A stretch of 7,263 bases of DNA from Deltaproteobacteria bacterium (GCA_026388915.1 JAPLIW010000737.1:1-7263); one strand, 5' to 3'; shown: positions 1-5,912, numbered from the stretch's first letter. Numbers and translations are program-made. The notes: generated from the letters alone by a model not told the origin.

Positions 1-1
1 C

Positions 2-1354
2 CACACCAGTATGATCAAGGACCAGCAGACCGTGGCCCTCACCATCTACAATTCAAACCTCGGGCTGGTGAAAGAAACCCGGCTGGTCTATATCCAGCAG
101 GGGGTCCACACCCTGAAATTCATGGATGTGCCCGGCAAGATCGAGCCTGCCAGCGTCACCCTGAAATCCCTGATCGACGGCACCAGCCTGAATATTCTGG
201 AGCAGAATTATGAATACGACCTGGTGAGCCCGCAGAAGCTGCTGGAGAAATTCGTGGGCCAGAAGGTCGACCTGGTCTGGCTGAACCCCGAGAGCAAGAA
301 AGAAGAGACCGTGGAGGCAACCCTCCTTTCTACCCAGGGGGGAAACGTCTTTCAGATCGGGGAGAAGATATCCCTCGGGCATCCCGGACGAATCGTCCTA
401 TCCAAGATTCCGGAGGGTCTCAGCCTCCAGCCCGCCCTTTTATGGCTCCTGGAGAACAAGCTGGCCCAGCCGCAGAGGATGGAAGTGACCTATCTGAGCG
501 GGGGCCTCAACTGGAAGGCCGATTACCTCGCTATTCTCAATCCTTCCGATTCCCAGATTGACCTGACCGGGTGGGTGACCCTGGAGAATCGAAGCGGGGC
601 AACTTACCGGAACGCCCTGCTTCGACTGGTGGCCGGGGATGTCCAGCGGGCCCGGGAGGAGAGAATGGCCTACTCCCCCGCACCCCGGGCGGCCGCCGCC
701 GCCAAAGAGGCGGCCCCTCCCCAGTTTCGGGAGGAGTCTTTCTTTGAATACCACCTTTACACGCTGGAGCGGGGAACGACCCTTCGGGACAACGAGACCA
801 AGCAGATGCTTCTCTTCAACGCTCCCCAGGTTCCGGTGAATAAACTCTACATCCTCCAGGGCCAACCCCATTATTACTGGAGCCGGTACGATGCCCGGGG
901 CCAGAAGCAGAAGGTGGGGGTTTTCCTGGAACTGGTGAACCGACAGGAGAACCGACTGGGGAACCCGCTCCCCCGGGGGATCGTTCGCGTATACAAGGAG
1001 GACAAGGAAGGGACCCTGCAGTTTACCGGTGAAGACCGGATCGACCACACCGCCAAGAATGAGAAGATCAAAGTGAAAGTCGGGGAGGTCTTCGATGTAG
1101 CCGCGGAGAAAGCCCAGATTGACTTTAAGCAACTGGAGACCCGGATCTATGAAATTACCATGGAGGTAACCCTGAGAAACCAGAAGAATGAGGAGGTCAG
1201 GATCCTGGTGGAAGAGCCCGTTCCCGGGGACTGGCAGATGATCTCCAACACCCATTCCTACGAGAAAATTCAGGCGAACTTAATCCGCTTTATTGTGCCC
1301 GTGGCCAAGGGACAGGAAGTCAAGGTCCGGTACAAAGTGCGGGTCCGATACTAA
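2..1354 (+). CDS. DUF4139 domain-containing protein, 5'-partial
   Basis: The product resembles DUF4139 proteins, a bacterial family of mostly beta-rich, usually exported proteins without an assigned biochemical role. Counting from the ATG at 11, the N-terminal part opens directly with the family-like stretch QTVALTIYNSNLGLVKETR (about residues 6-24). The DUF4139 core begins near residue 155 (MEVTYLSGGLNWKADYLAIL, then DLTGWVTLENRSGATY and LRLVAGDVQRA) and runs to the C-terminus. An Ala/Pro-rich linker (about residues 222-238) precedes FFEYHLYTLERGTTL. The frame is open back to the first base (codons for H-T-S precede the ATG), there is no ribosome binding site before position 11, and the family normally carries a signal peptide of about 20-30 residues here. 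The true start is therefore probably upstream of the window. The 3' end is intact (TAA). It converges on the hydro-lyase operon, and no functional link to it is evident. Family assignment is strong; function is unknown. Confidence 0.88.
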   Translation, partial: HTSMIKDQQTVALTIYNSNLGLVKETRLVYIQQGVHTLKFMDVPGKIEPASVTLKSLIDGTSLNILEQNYEYDLVSPQKLLEKFVGQKVDLVWLNPESKKEETVEATLLSTQGGNVFQIGEKISLGHPGRIVLSKIPEGLSLQPALLWLLENKLAQPQRMEVTYLSGGLNWKADYLAILNPSDSQIDLTGWVTLENRSGATYRNALLRLVAGDVQRAREERMAYSPAPRAAAAAKEAAPPQFREESFFEYHLYTLERGTTLRDNETKQMLLFNAPQVPVNKLYILQGQPHYYWSRYDARGQKQKVGVFLELVNRQENRLGNPLPRGIVRVYKEDKEGTLQFTGEDRIDHTAKNEKIKVKVGEVFDVAAEKAQIDFKQLETRIYEITMEVTLRNQKNEEVRILVEEPVPGDWQMISNTHSYEKIQANLIRFIVPVAKGQEVKVRYKVRVRY

Positions 1355-1358
1355 AAGA

Positions 1359-1433
1359 AGTTTCGGGTTTCGAGTTTCAGGTTTCGGGTTAAAAAAACCG
1401 AAACTCGCAACCCGAAACTCGAAACTCGAAACT
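1359..1433. repeat. Inverted repeat of 7-bp units between convergent genes; possible bidirectional terminator
   Basis: The left arm (1359-1390) is made of heptamers AGTTTCG, GGTTTCG, AGTTTCA, GGTTTCG and a partial GGTT. A run of seven A (1391-1397) forms the loop. The right arm (1399-1433) is five heptamers: CGAAACT, CGCAACC, then CGAAACT three times. The arms pair over about 30 bp with a few G-T pairs and mismatches. The element begins 4 bp after the DUF4139 stop and ends 19 bp before the stop of the opposing hydro-lyase beta gene, so it could end transcription from both sides. It lacks a clear T-run after the stem. Its dispersed-repeat nature is inferred from the heptamer periodicity; no second copy lies in the window. 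Confidence 0.7.
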
Positions 1434-1452
1434 TCATATTCTATCCTTCGGA

Positions 1453-2082
1453 TCAGGGCCACCACAGATATTTGTGCTGGGGGTCGATTTTTAAATCCGC
1501 GAAAATCCGTTTCAGGGAATCGTCCACCCGGGATTGAAGCTCATCGAAAATATTCTTACCGTAGGAGTCCATGGCCACGATCAGGGGCCCCAGCCGCTTC
1601 ACTTTCAAAACCCAGACCGCCGCGGGCATCCCCAGATCCAGCCAGTGAACCGCCTGGATCTCCGGGATCTGGCTGGCGTAATAGGCGGCCGTTCCCCCGG
1701 TGGTATGCGCATACACCGCCCCGTATTTTTGAAACGCCTCCAGAGCCTGCGGCCCCATAAACCCTTTCCCGATGACCATTTTCACTCCCATCTTCTCGAT
1801 CAATCGGGACGCCGGGCCGGTGAACCTCGAGCTGGTGGTGGAGCCCACGGAAACGGGCTCCCATTTCCCTCCCCTTTGCCTGGTGATGGGGCCGGCGTGC
1901 CAGATGGCTTTGCCCTGCAGGCTGAAAGGCAGCCCCTCATGGGAATCGAGGGCGCTTAGAATCCGTTCATAGGCCATATCCCGCACGGTCAACACTTCAC
2001 CGCTGACATACACGGTATCTTTCGCCCTGAGGCGGCGGATCTCTTCTTCGCGAAGGGGCACGGTGAGCTCGTATTCAGCCAT
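1453..2082 (-). CDS. Class I fumarase / L-tartrate dehydratase type hydro-lyase, beta subunit
   Basis: This is the C-terminal (beta) half of the Fe-S dependent class I fumarate hydratase family, which interconverts fumarate and malate or, in tartrate dehydratases, turns L-tartrate into oxaloacetate. From the ATG at 2082 the protein is 209 aa, close to the usual length of about 185-200. Visible family motifs are HAGP (62-65), STTSSR (81-86), GKG (105-107), HTTGGTAAYYA (126-136) and VHWLDLGMPAAVWV (145-158). In characterised class I fumarases the Arg of TTSxR and the Lys of GKG line the substrate pocket; both are present. The ATG at 2082 is chosen because GGAGG sits 9 nt upstream; an in-frame TTG at 2106 would add eight residues (MNFWRKEK) and lacks support. 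The ATG overlaps the end of the alpha gene by 8 nt, so the two are cotranscribed and probably translationally coupled. Substrate (fumarate, tartrate or a related diacid) cannot be fixed from sequence. Confidence 0.93.
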   Translation of the reverse strand: MAEYELTVPLREEEIRRLRAKDTVYVSGEVLTVRDMAYERILSALDSHEGLPFSLQGKAIWHAGPITRQRGGKWEPVSVGSTTSSRFTGPASRLIEKMGVKMVIGKGFMGPQALEAFQKYGAVYAHTTGGTAAYYASQIPEIQAVHWLDLGMPAAVWVLKVKRLGPLIVAMDSYGKNIFDELQSRVDDSLKRIFADLKIDPQHKYLWWP

Positions 2083-2965
2083 TTTTTCTTTCCTCCAGAA
2101 ATTCAAAAGTCCCGTTCGAATGGATTCTCACCGCGGCCTGCCGGTCGGCCCAGCACTGGATGGCCACGACCACGGGCACGGCGGCAGAGTGAGTTCCGCA
2201 CAGTTCCACGTGGACCGCCAAAGCCGTGGTTTTTCCTCCCATGCCCATGGCCCCGATGCCCGTGGCGTTCACCGCCTTCAGAAGCTTCTCCTCCAGGTCC
2301 GCGGCCGCCGGGTCGGGGTTCTTTTTCCCCAGGGGGAGCCGCAGAAAGGCTTTCTTGGCCAGCAGGGCGGCAATGTCCGACGTCCCCCCCATTCCCACTC
2401 CGAGGATATAGGGCGGGCAGGGTTCTCCGAATCCTTTGCGGACACAGTCGAGCACGAACTTGAGGGTTCCCTTGATCACGTCCTCCGAGGTGGGAATGTA
2501 GGCCAGGGAGGTTTTGGCTTCGGACCCGAATCCTTTGAGCAGAACCTGGATCTCGCTGAAGTCTTCCGGAGTCATTTCATAATAGATAAAAGGCATTCTC
2601 CAGCCGGTGTTGGTTCCGGAGTTTTCTTTGGTGAGAGGATGAATCACGTTTTCCCGCAGGGGAATTGCCTTGGTCGCCTTCACGGTCCCTTCGGTGATGG
2701 CCGCCGCGGCCTCACTGATGGCCGACCAGTTCCTCCCCACCTTCACGAAGAAAATGGGAACGCCCGTGTCCTGGCACACCGGAATGTCCCGGTCCTCGGC
2801 GATGGAGATATTTTCCAGAATGGTTTCCAGCTGATGTCTGGTCACTTCCTCCTCTTCCCGGCGCAGAGCCTTCTGCAGTTCGTCTTTCACGCTCCGGGGC
2901 AGGCGAATGGAAGCTTTTTTCAGGAGATCAACAATCACTTCCGTCAACTTTTCTTTAGAGATCAA
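2075..2965 (-). CDS. Class I fumarase / L-tartrate dehydratase type hydro-lyase, alpha subunit
   Basis: The N-terminal (alpha) subunit of the same heteromeric hydro-lyase binds the catalytic [4Fe-4S] cluster. The protein has 296 aa, the usual size. The three cluster cysteines expected for the family are visible: C64 in CQDTG (with D66), C183 in GEPCPPYILGVGMGG, and C271 in IQCWADR. Other family stretches are NSGTNTG (115-121) and GIGAMGMGGKTTALAVHVE (236-254). No ATG or GTG lies in frame before an upstream TAA (33 nt before the start), so the start is a TTG at 2965, supported by AGGAGG exactly 7 nt upstream. Such enzymes are typically oxygen-sensitive because a labile iron is solvent exposed, which suits an anaerobic or microaerobic host. 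The beta gene follows with an 8-nt overlap. The divergent CitT/TtdT-like transporter at 3443 supports a diacid substrate; fumarase and tartrate dehydratase are both possible. Confidence 0.94.
   Translation of the reverse strand: MISKEKLTEVIVDLLKKASIRLPRSVKDELQKALRREEEEVTRHQLETILENISIAEDRDIPVCQDTGVPIFFVKVGRNWSAISEAAAAITEGTVKATKAIPLRENVIHPLTKENSGTNTGWRMPFIYYEMTPEDFSEIQVLLKGFGSEAKTSLAYIPTSEDVIKGTLKFVLDCVRKGFGEPCPPYILGVGMGGTSDIAALLAKKAFLRLPLGKKNPDPAAADLEEKLLKAVNATGIGAMGMGGKTTALAVHVELCGTHSAAVPVVVAIQCWADRQAAVRIHSNGTFEFLEERKNG
2092..2096 (-). promoter_or_regulatory. Ribosome binding site of hydro-lyase beta gene
   Basis: On the minus strand GGAGG is followed by a 9-nt A-rich spacer (AAAGAAAAA) and ATG at 2082. 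The site lies inside the last codons of the alpha gene and decides the beta start against the in-frame TTG at 2106. Confidence 0.8.
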
Positions 2966-2972
2966 TCTGAAT

Positions 2973-2978
2973 CCTCCT
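2973..2978 (-). promoter_or_regulatory. Ribosome binding site of hydro-lyase alpha gene (TTG start)
   Basis: On the minus strand a full AGGAGG is separated by 7 nt (ATTCAGA) from the TTG at 2965. No other start is available in frame before the upstream stop, so this site fixes a TTG start. Confidence 0.85.
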
Positions 2979-2997
2979 GTCCATAATGGGGGTGTTT

Positions 2998-3015
2998 ATT
3001 TCTAATATTTCTAAT
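2998..3015. repeat. Perfect tandem 9-mer near the hydro-lyase start
   Basis: ATTTCTAAT occurs twice back to back with no mismatch. On the minus strand it reads ATTAGAAAT twice and ends 33 nt before the TTG start of the alpha gene, so it falls in the likely leader or core-promoter region. It could be a slippage duplication or a double protein-binding site. Confidence 0.6.
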
Positions 3016-3113
3016 CGGGAGTGATGAGGAGGCTGATCTGCCTGCGGAAGACCCATTCCATCCTAAAGGGGTTGATAACCTCTTCTGCGAGTATTGGAAA
3101 AAACCACCTGCTC

Positions 3114-3207
3114 CGTCATTCCGGCGAAAGCCGGAATCCAGAATTGCTTGAATGCCGCCTTCGGCGGGACTGGATTCCGGGTCGCGCTTCGCTTGCCCGG
3201 AATGACG
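3114..3207. repeat. REP-like nested palindromic element, copy 1
   Basis: The 94-bp element has perfect 11-bp terminal inverted repeats: CGTCATTCCGG (3114-3124) and CCGGAATGACG (3197-3207). A second perfect 11-bp pair is nested inside: CCGGAATCCAG (3131-3141) and CTGGATTCCGG (3170-3180). The left half folds as CCGGC-GAAA-GCCGG, a GNRA-type loop. The centre folds as CCGCC-TTC-GGCGG (3155-3167). The right half folds on CCGGG/CCCGG (3177-3200). This is the layout of paired REP/BIME-like sequences that occur in many copies in some proteobacterial genomes. A related pair lies at 5751-5832. No transposase is encoded nearby. Confidence 0.88.
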
Positions 3208-3242
3208 ATTTCCTTTTGCTTTCAATAATTTTGGAAAAACCT

Positions 3243-3266
3243 TTTCTTATACCAAATTATAAGAAA
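3243..3266. promoter_or_regulatory. Perfect 9+9 bp dyad, candidate operator
   Basis: TTTCTTATA (3243-3251), a 6-nt spacer CCAAAT, and TATAAGAAA (3258-3266) form a perfect inverted repeat of 24 bp. It is AT-rich and has no T-run or GC stem, so it does not look like a terminator. It lies 176 bp before the transporter start and 277 bp before the hydro-lyase start, within their shared upstream region. Size and symmetry fit a dimeric regulator such as a GntR- or LysR-type protein; no regulator gene is present in the window, so the binding partner is unknown. Confidence 0.45.
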
Positions 3267-3369
3267 CGAGGGGATGGGGGTCAAGGATAAAGCGCTCCCC
3301 GGAGGAAAGCTTCCAGGATTTGCGGCAGAAGGATTCATTTTAACCGAATGCTTTTCCCTAAATCAGAGC

Positions 3370-3396
3370 TTGACAAAGAAATTATGGAAATGTAAA
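3370..3396 (+). promoter_or_regulatory. Weak sigma70-like promoter candidate for the transporter
   Basis: A perfect -35 TTGACA (3370-3375) is followed after 15 nt by TGTAAA (3391-3396), which matches four of six -10 positions. The spacer is short and the -10 poor, so this is only a candidate. It would give a leader of roughly 40 nt before the ATG at 3443. Confidence 0.3.
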
Positions 3397-3430
3397 AAGA
3401 AACTTAATCCGAAGACCCAAATCGACGGGA

Positions 3431-3437
3431 AAGGAGG
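3431..3437 (+). promoter_or_regulatory. Ribosome binding site of transporter gene
   Basis: AAGGAGG ends 5 nt before the ATG at 3443, the only well-placed start. It supports the 474-aa product over any shorter version. Confidence 0.8.
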
Positions 3438-3442
3438 GGTTT

Positions 3443-4867
3443 ATGAACGGGAAGGAGCGTGATGTGGGCGGGGCGATCAAACGAGGGCTCATCGTTGTCA
3501 TCGTTGGGGTTATCATTTGGTTCTCCCCCATGCCGACCGGAGTCAAACCGGAAGCCTGGCATCTCCTGGCCATTTTCGTGGCCACCATTGTCGGGCTCAT
3601 CCTGACTCCCATTCCCATGGGGGCGGTGGTTATCATCGGGGTGATGATGACCGCCTTGACCGGAGTTCTCAAAGTCGGCGCGGCGCTGTCGGGCTTCGCC
3701 AACAGCACGGTATGGCTGATCGTAGCCGCTTTTTTGATTGCCCGAGGATTCATCATCACGGGCCTGGGGCGAAGGATCGCTTTCAATTTCATCAGGGCTT
3801 TCGGCCGAAAGACGCTGGGGTTAGCCTATGCCATCGAGGCGAGCGATTTGGTCCTCGCGCCCGCCACCCCTTCGAACACGGCCCGGGCCGGGGGGATCTT
3901 ATACCCGATCGTCCGTTCCCTTTGCAGCACCTTCGGGTCGGAGCCGGGAGACACATCCCGCAAAATTGGTTCCTATCTGATGAAGATGGAATACCAGGGA
4001 GTGGTGGTCACTTCGGCCATGTTCATGACCTCCTGTGCCATTAACCCGTTGGTTGTTGAACTGGCCAAAAAGACGGCCAACGTCTCCCTCTCCTGGGGGA
4101 CATGGTTCTTGGCGGCCATCGTGCCCGGCTTGATCTCGCTGGCCATCGTGCCCTACCTTCTTTATAAACTGTACCCGCCCGAGATCAAAGAGACTCCCCA
4201 GGCGTCGCAATTGGCCCACACGGAGCTGCAAAAGATGGGGTCCATGAGCGGGAGGGAAAAAAAGATGATCGCTGTCTTTCTGGTCATCCTAACGCTCTGG
4301 GTTACCGGGGAATGGACTAAGCTCGATGCGACGGTCGTGGCCCTCCTCGGCGTTTGCGTCATGTTGGTAACTGGGGTAATCCGATGGGATGATGTCCTGT
4401 CCGAAAAGGGCGCCTGGGATGCCCTCTTCTGGTTTGGAGGGCTGGTCATGATGGCCGGCCAGCTGAACACGCTAGGGCTCATGAAATGGTTCGCCAACGC
4501 GGCGGGAGGCAGCGTGGCCGGAATGGGATGGTTTGCCGCCCTGATCATCCTGATCCTGGTCTATTTTTACAGCCACTACGGGTTTGCCAGCCTGAGCGCT
4601 CATACGACCGCTCTGTTCCCGCCCTTTTTGGCGGTGATCATAGCAGCCGGGGCCCCGCCTTTCCTGGCCGCGCTTACCCTTGCCTTTTTCTCCTCCTTGT
4701 GTGCCGGAATTACCCATTACGGCACGGGTCCCGCCCCCATTTATTTCAACGCGGGGTACGTTGACCAGAAAACCTGGTGGTCATTTGGGCTGCTCATCTC
4801 CGTCATCAACATCGTCATCTGGATGGGAGTGGGCTTCCCCTGGTGGAAGGTACTCGGGTTGTGGTAA
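3443..4867 (+). CDS. DASS-family dicarboxylate transporter/antiporter (CitT/TtdT/2-oxoglutarate-malate translocator type)
   Basis: This 474-aa polytopic inner-membrane protein belongs to the divalent anion:sodium symporter (DASS, SLC13-like) family, in the branch with bacterial CitT and TtdT antiporters and the plastid 2-oxoglutarate/malate translocator. About 11-13 hydrophobic segments are visible, the first at residues 15-30. The two pseudo-symmetric substrate-binding repeats carry the hallmark stretches SNTARAGGI (144-152) and SHYGFASLSAHTTALFP (377-393), followed by the highly characteristic THYGTGPAPIYF (424-435). Length is normal (E. coli TtdT and CitT are both 487 aa). Likely substrates are C4 or C5 di/tricarboxylates such as tartrate, malate, succinate or 2-oxoglutarate, probably by exchange; the exact substrate and ion coupling are not readable. 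It is divergent from the hydro-lyase operon, which recalls ttdA-ttdB-ttdT of E. coli, where the antiporter serves the tartrate dehydratase. Start is set by AAGGAGG 5 nt upstream of the ATG; a terminator-like hairpin follows the stop. Confidence 0.93.
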   Translation: MNGKERDVGGAIKRGLIVVIVGVIIWFSPMPTGVKPEAWHLLAIFVATIVGLILTPIPMGAVVIIGVMMTALTGVLKVGAALSGFANSTVWLIVAAFLIARGFIITGLGRRIAFNFIRAFGRKTLGLAYAIEASDLVLAPATPSNTARAGGILYPIVRSLCSTFGSEPGDTSRKIGSYLMKMEYQGVVVTSAMFMTSCAINPLVVELAKKTANVSLSWGTWFLAAIVPGLISLAIVPYLLYKLYPPEIKETPQASQLAHTELQKMGSMSGREKKMIAVFLVILTLWVTGEWTKLDATVVALLGVCVMLVTGVIRWDDVLSEKGAWDALFWFGGLVMMAGQLNTLGLMKWFANAAGGSVAGMGWFAALIILILVYFYSHYGFASLSAHTTALFPPFLAVIIAAGAPPFLAALTLAFFSSLCAGITHYGTGPAPIYFNAGYVDQKTWWSFGLLISVINIVIWMGVGFPWWKVLGLW

Positions 4868-4877
4868 AAACCGTTCA

Positions 4878-4903
4878 GGGGGAGGGAAAAATCCCCCTCC
4901 CCC
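4878..4903 (+). terminator. GC-rich hairpin terminator after the transporter
   Basis: GGGGGAGGG (4878-4886) pairs perfectly with CCCTCCCCC (4895-4903) over 9 bp around the loop AAAAATCC. It starts 11 nt after the transporter stop. Only a short T-run (GTTT) follows, so intrinsic termination is likely but perhaps incomplete. The rest of the spacer to the next gene (4904-5068) shows no gene. Confidence 0.65.
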
Positions 4904-4940
4904 CGTTTCCGGCCGCCCCCCGCGCCGGAGAGCCATCGCC

Positions 4941-4962
4941 CGAAAATGCTTCATGATTTTCG
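4941..4962. repeat. Small inverted repeat upstream of the helical-protein gene
   Basis: CGAAAAT (4941-4947) and ATTTTCG (4956-4962) form a perfect 7-bp inverted repeat with an 8-nt spacer, 107 bp before the start at 5069. It could be a regulatory dyad or chance; no convincing promoter hexamers were found beside it. Confidence 0.25.
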
Positions 4963-5057
4963 AAAACTCGCCGATATGCCATAAATACCTTACCATCCCC
5001 ATGGAATAATCGCCGATGACGGCAGGTTCATCGACGGCATACGATCAAACCCGAGTC

Positions 5058-5065
5058 AGGGAGGT
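5058..5065 (+). promoter_or_regulatory. Ribosome binding site of the helical-protein gene
   Basis: AGGGAGGT lies immediately upstream of the ATG at 5069, with 4 nt between GGAGG and the start codon. Spacing is slightly short but the match is strong, and it fixes the start. Confidence 0.75.
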
Positions 5066-5068
5066 CCC

Positions 5069-5593
5069 ATGGACAAGCCGAAAGGATTGGCGGATCGCAT
5101 CGAGACCTGGATGAGGAAAATTCCGGGTGTCCGCACCTACAAGGAACGCGAGCACCGCAGGGAGACGGATAAGAAGCTCCGGGAGCACCTGGCTTCCCGC
5201 CTGCAGGATTCCCGCTCTCTGGCTAAAAAGATCGCTCTGGATTTAACCACCAAGGGGCAGATGGAGTCCCTGGCCAAACTGGACCGCTTCTCTTCCCGCC
5301 TCCAGCAGATGGCGGATACGATCCGGTACGCCAGCTATGGCTACAGCGGGATCTTCGACCTGGAGAAGATCCGGGAGGATGAGCTGGACCGCCTTTACTC
5401 CTTCGACCTCCTGCTGGCCGACGATCTGGAGAAGATCCAGAAAGGGGTGGAAGAGGTGGGGCAGGCCAGTTCGGCCTTTGCCCGGGAGAAAAAGATCGAG
5501 GAGGCGGAGGCGTTCCTGGATGCCTTGGAGAAGCAGTTCAACCGGCGGAAAGAGCTGATCATGGCGGCTCCCGCGCCACCCCAAGACAAATAA
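5069..5593 (+). CDS. Conserved charged alpha-helical protein of unknown function
   Basis: The 174-aa product has no signal peptide or membrane segment. It is rich in Lys, Arg, Glu, Asp and Leu and almost wholly helical by composition, with coiled-coil-like stretches at about residues 26-84 and 117-162 and a short Ala/Pro tail. Two blocks look conserved rather than generic: IPGVRTYKEREHRRETDKK (18-36) and RYASYGYSGIFDLEKI (86-101), the latter followed by ELDRLYSFDLLL (105-116). I recall similar proteins, annotated as hypothetical, near SPFH/zinc-ribbon genes, but cannot check this. The next gene, 319 bp away on the same strand, is such an SPFH protein, so a joint role at the membrane, such as a scaffold or adaptor, is a reasonable guess. 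The Shine-Dalgarno AGGGAGGT supports the ATG. Codon use and GC resemble the neighbours. It is very likely a real gene; function is not known. Confidence 0.85.
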   Translation: MDKPKGLADRIETWMRKIPGVRTYKEREHRRETDKKLREHLASRLQDSRSLAKKIALDLTTKGQMESLAKLDRFSSRLQQMADTIRYASYGYSGIFDLEKIREDELDRLYSFDLLLADDLEKIQKGVEEVGQASSAFAREKKIEEAEAFLDALEKQFNRRKELIMAAPAPPQDK

Positions 5594-5618
5594 AAAGACC
5601 TAAGGACCAAAGATTTAA

Positions 5619-5646
5619 TGGGACGCGGATAAACACGGATAAAATT
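5619..5646. repeat. Single-arm copy of the 10-bp periodic repeat family
   Basis: After TGGG, the 10-mers ACGCGGATAA and ACACGGATAA stand in tandem and run into an A/T tail. The same unit (consensus ACRCRGATRA) builds both arms of the element at 7073-7177. It begins 26 bp after the stop of the helical-protein gene. The spacer 5594-5880 otherwise holds an AT-rich stretch (about 5655-5695) and the REP-like pair at 5751-5832, and no gene. Confidence 0.6.
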
Positions 5647-5750
5647 CAGGGCATAAATTTTTTAATTTCACAAAGAAAATTTTTGTTAACCTAAGGCACT
5701 TACTAATGAGGCCATAATTATCTGGACAGGAATTCTGTCTTTTCATCATC

Positions 5751-5832
5751 CTGGATTCCGGCTTCCGCCGGAATGACAACCAAGAACCATGCCTTTCTAA
5801 CGTTCGTCACTCCGGCGAAAGCCGGAGTCCAG
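5751..5832. repeat. REP-like hairpin pair, copy 2, opposite arrangement
   Basis: Two related hairpins flank a 27-nt spacer. The first (5751-5777) runs CTGGATTCCGG to CCGGAATGAC. The second (5805-5832) runs CGTCACTCCGG, GAAA loop, CCGGAGTCCAG. Compared with the element at 3114-3207 the half-units are in the reverse order, with CTGGA ends outward instead of CGTCA ends. In the second hairpin both stem sides changed together (ATTCCGG/CCGGAAT became ACTCCGG/CCGGAGT), which preserves pairing. Confidence 0.85.
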
Positions 5833-5912
5833 TTCGAGGGTTTTAAAAGGCAACGCCCTCCAATTCATGTTTAGACTAAAATGGACTCCTTAGTAAGAGC
5901 CAGTTTCTGGAA

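Larger units (their letters stand above)
2966..3442. other. Divergent intergenic region between hydro-lyase operon and transporter
   Basis: These 477 bp separate two divergent transcription units and must hold promoters for both. They contain, in order: a tandem 9-mer (2998-3015), a 94-bp REP-like nested palindrome (3114-3207), an AT-rich perfect dyad (3243-3266), and a weak sigma70-like promoter candidate (3370-3396) before the transporter ribosome binding site. The short open frames that cross it run through the palindromic repeat, lack ribosome binding sites and resemble no family I know. No convincing -35/-10 pair was found for the hydro-lyase side. Confidence 0.75.

Noticed and set aside
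440..1255. 271-codon open frame on the minus strand
   Set aside because: It is antisense to the DUF4139 gene, is not preceded by a convincing ribosome binding site and has no recognisable domain.
1293..1760. 155-codon open frame overlapping the 3' ends of two genes
   Set aside because: Its start region is the heptamer inverted repeat, which translates into a simple pattern, and the rest is antisense to the hydro-lyase beta gene.
2063..2986. 307-codon open frame on the plus strand
   Set aside because: It is antisense to the hydro-lyase alpha gene, whose three cluster cysteines and family motifs are clear. The product is rich in Gly, His and Phe and resembles no family I know.
2962..3290. Short open frames on both strands across the intergenic repeat (87 and 89 codons)
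   Set aside because: Much of each translation comes from the REP-like palindrome at 3114-3207, the same sequence read in both directions; this is a common source of spurious small genes.
3274..3462. 62-codon open frame before the transporter
   Set aside because: The only purine-rich stretch abuts the ATG with no spacer, the frame runs over the transporter start by 20 bp, and the sequence shows no conserved pattern.
5650..5740. Promoter for the SPFH gene in the AT-rich spacer
   Set aside because: Several AT-rich hexamers such as TTGTTA and CATAAT are present but none pair at 16-18 nt spacing, so no site is claimed.
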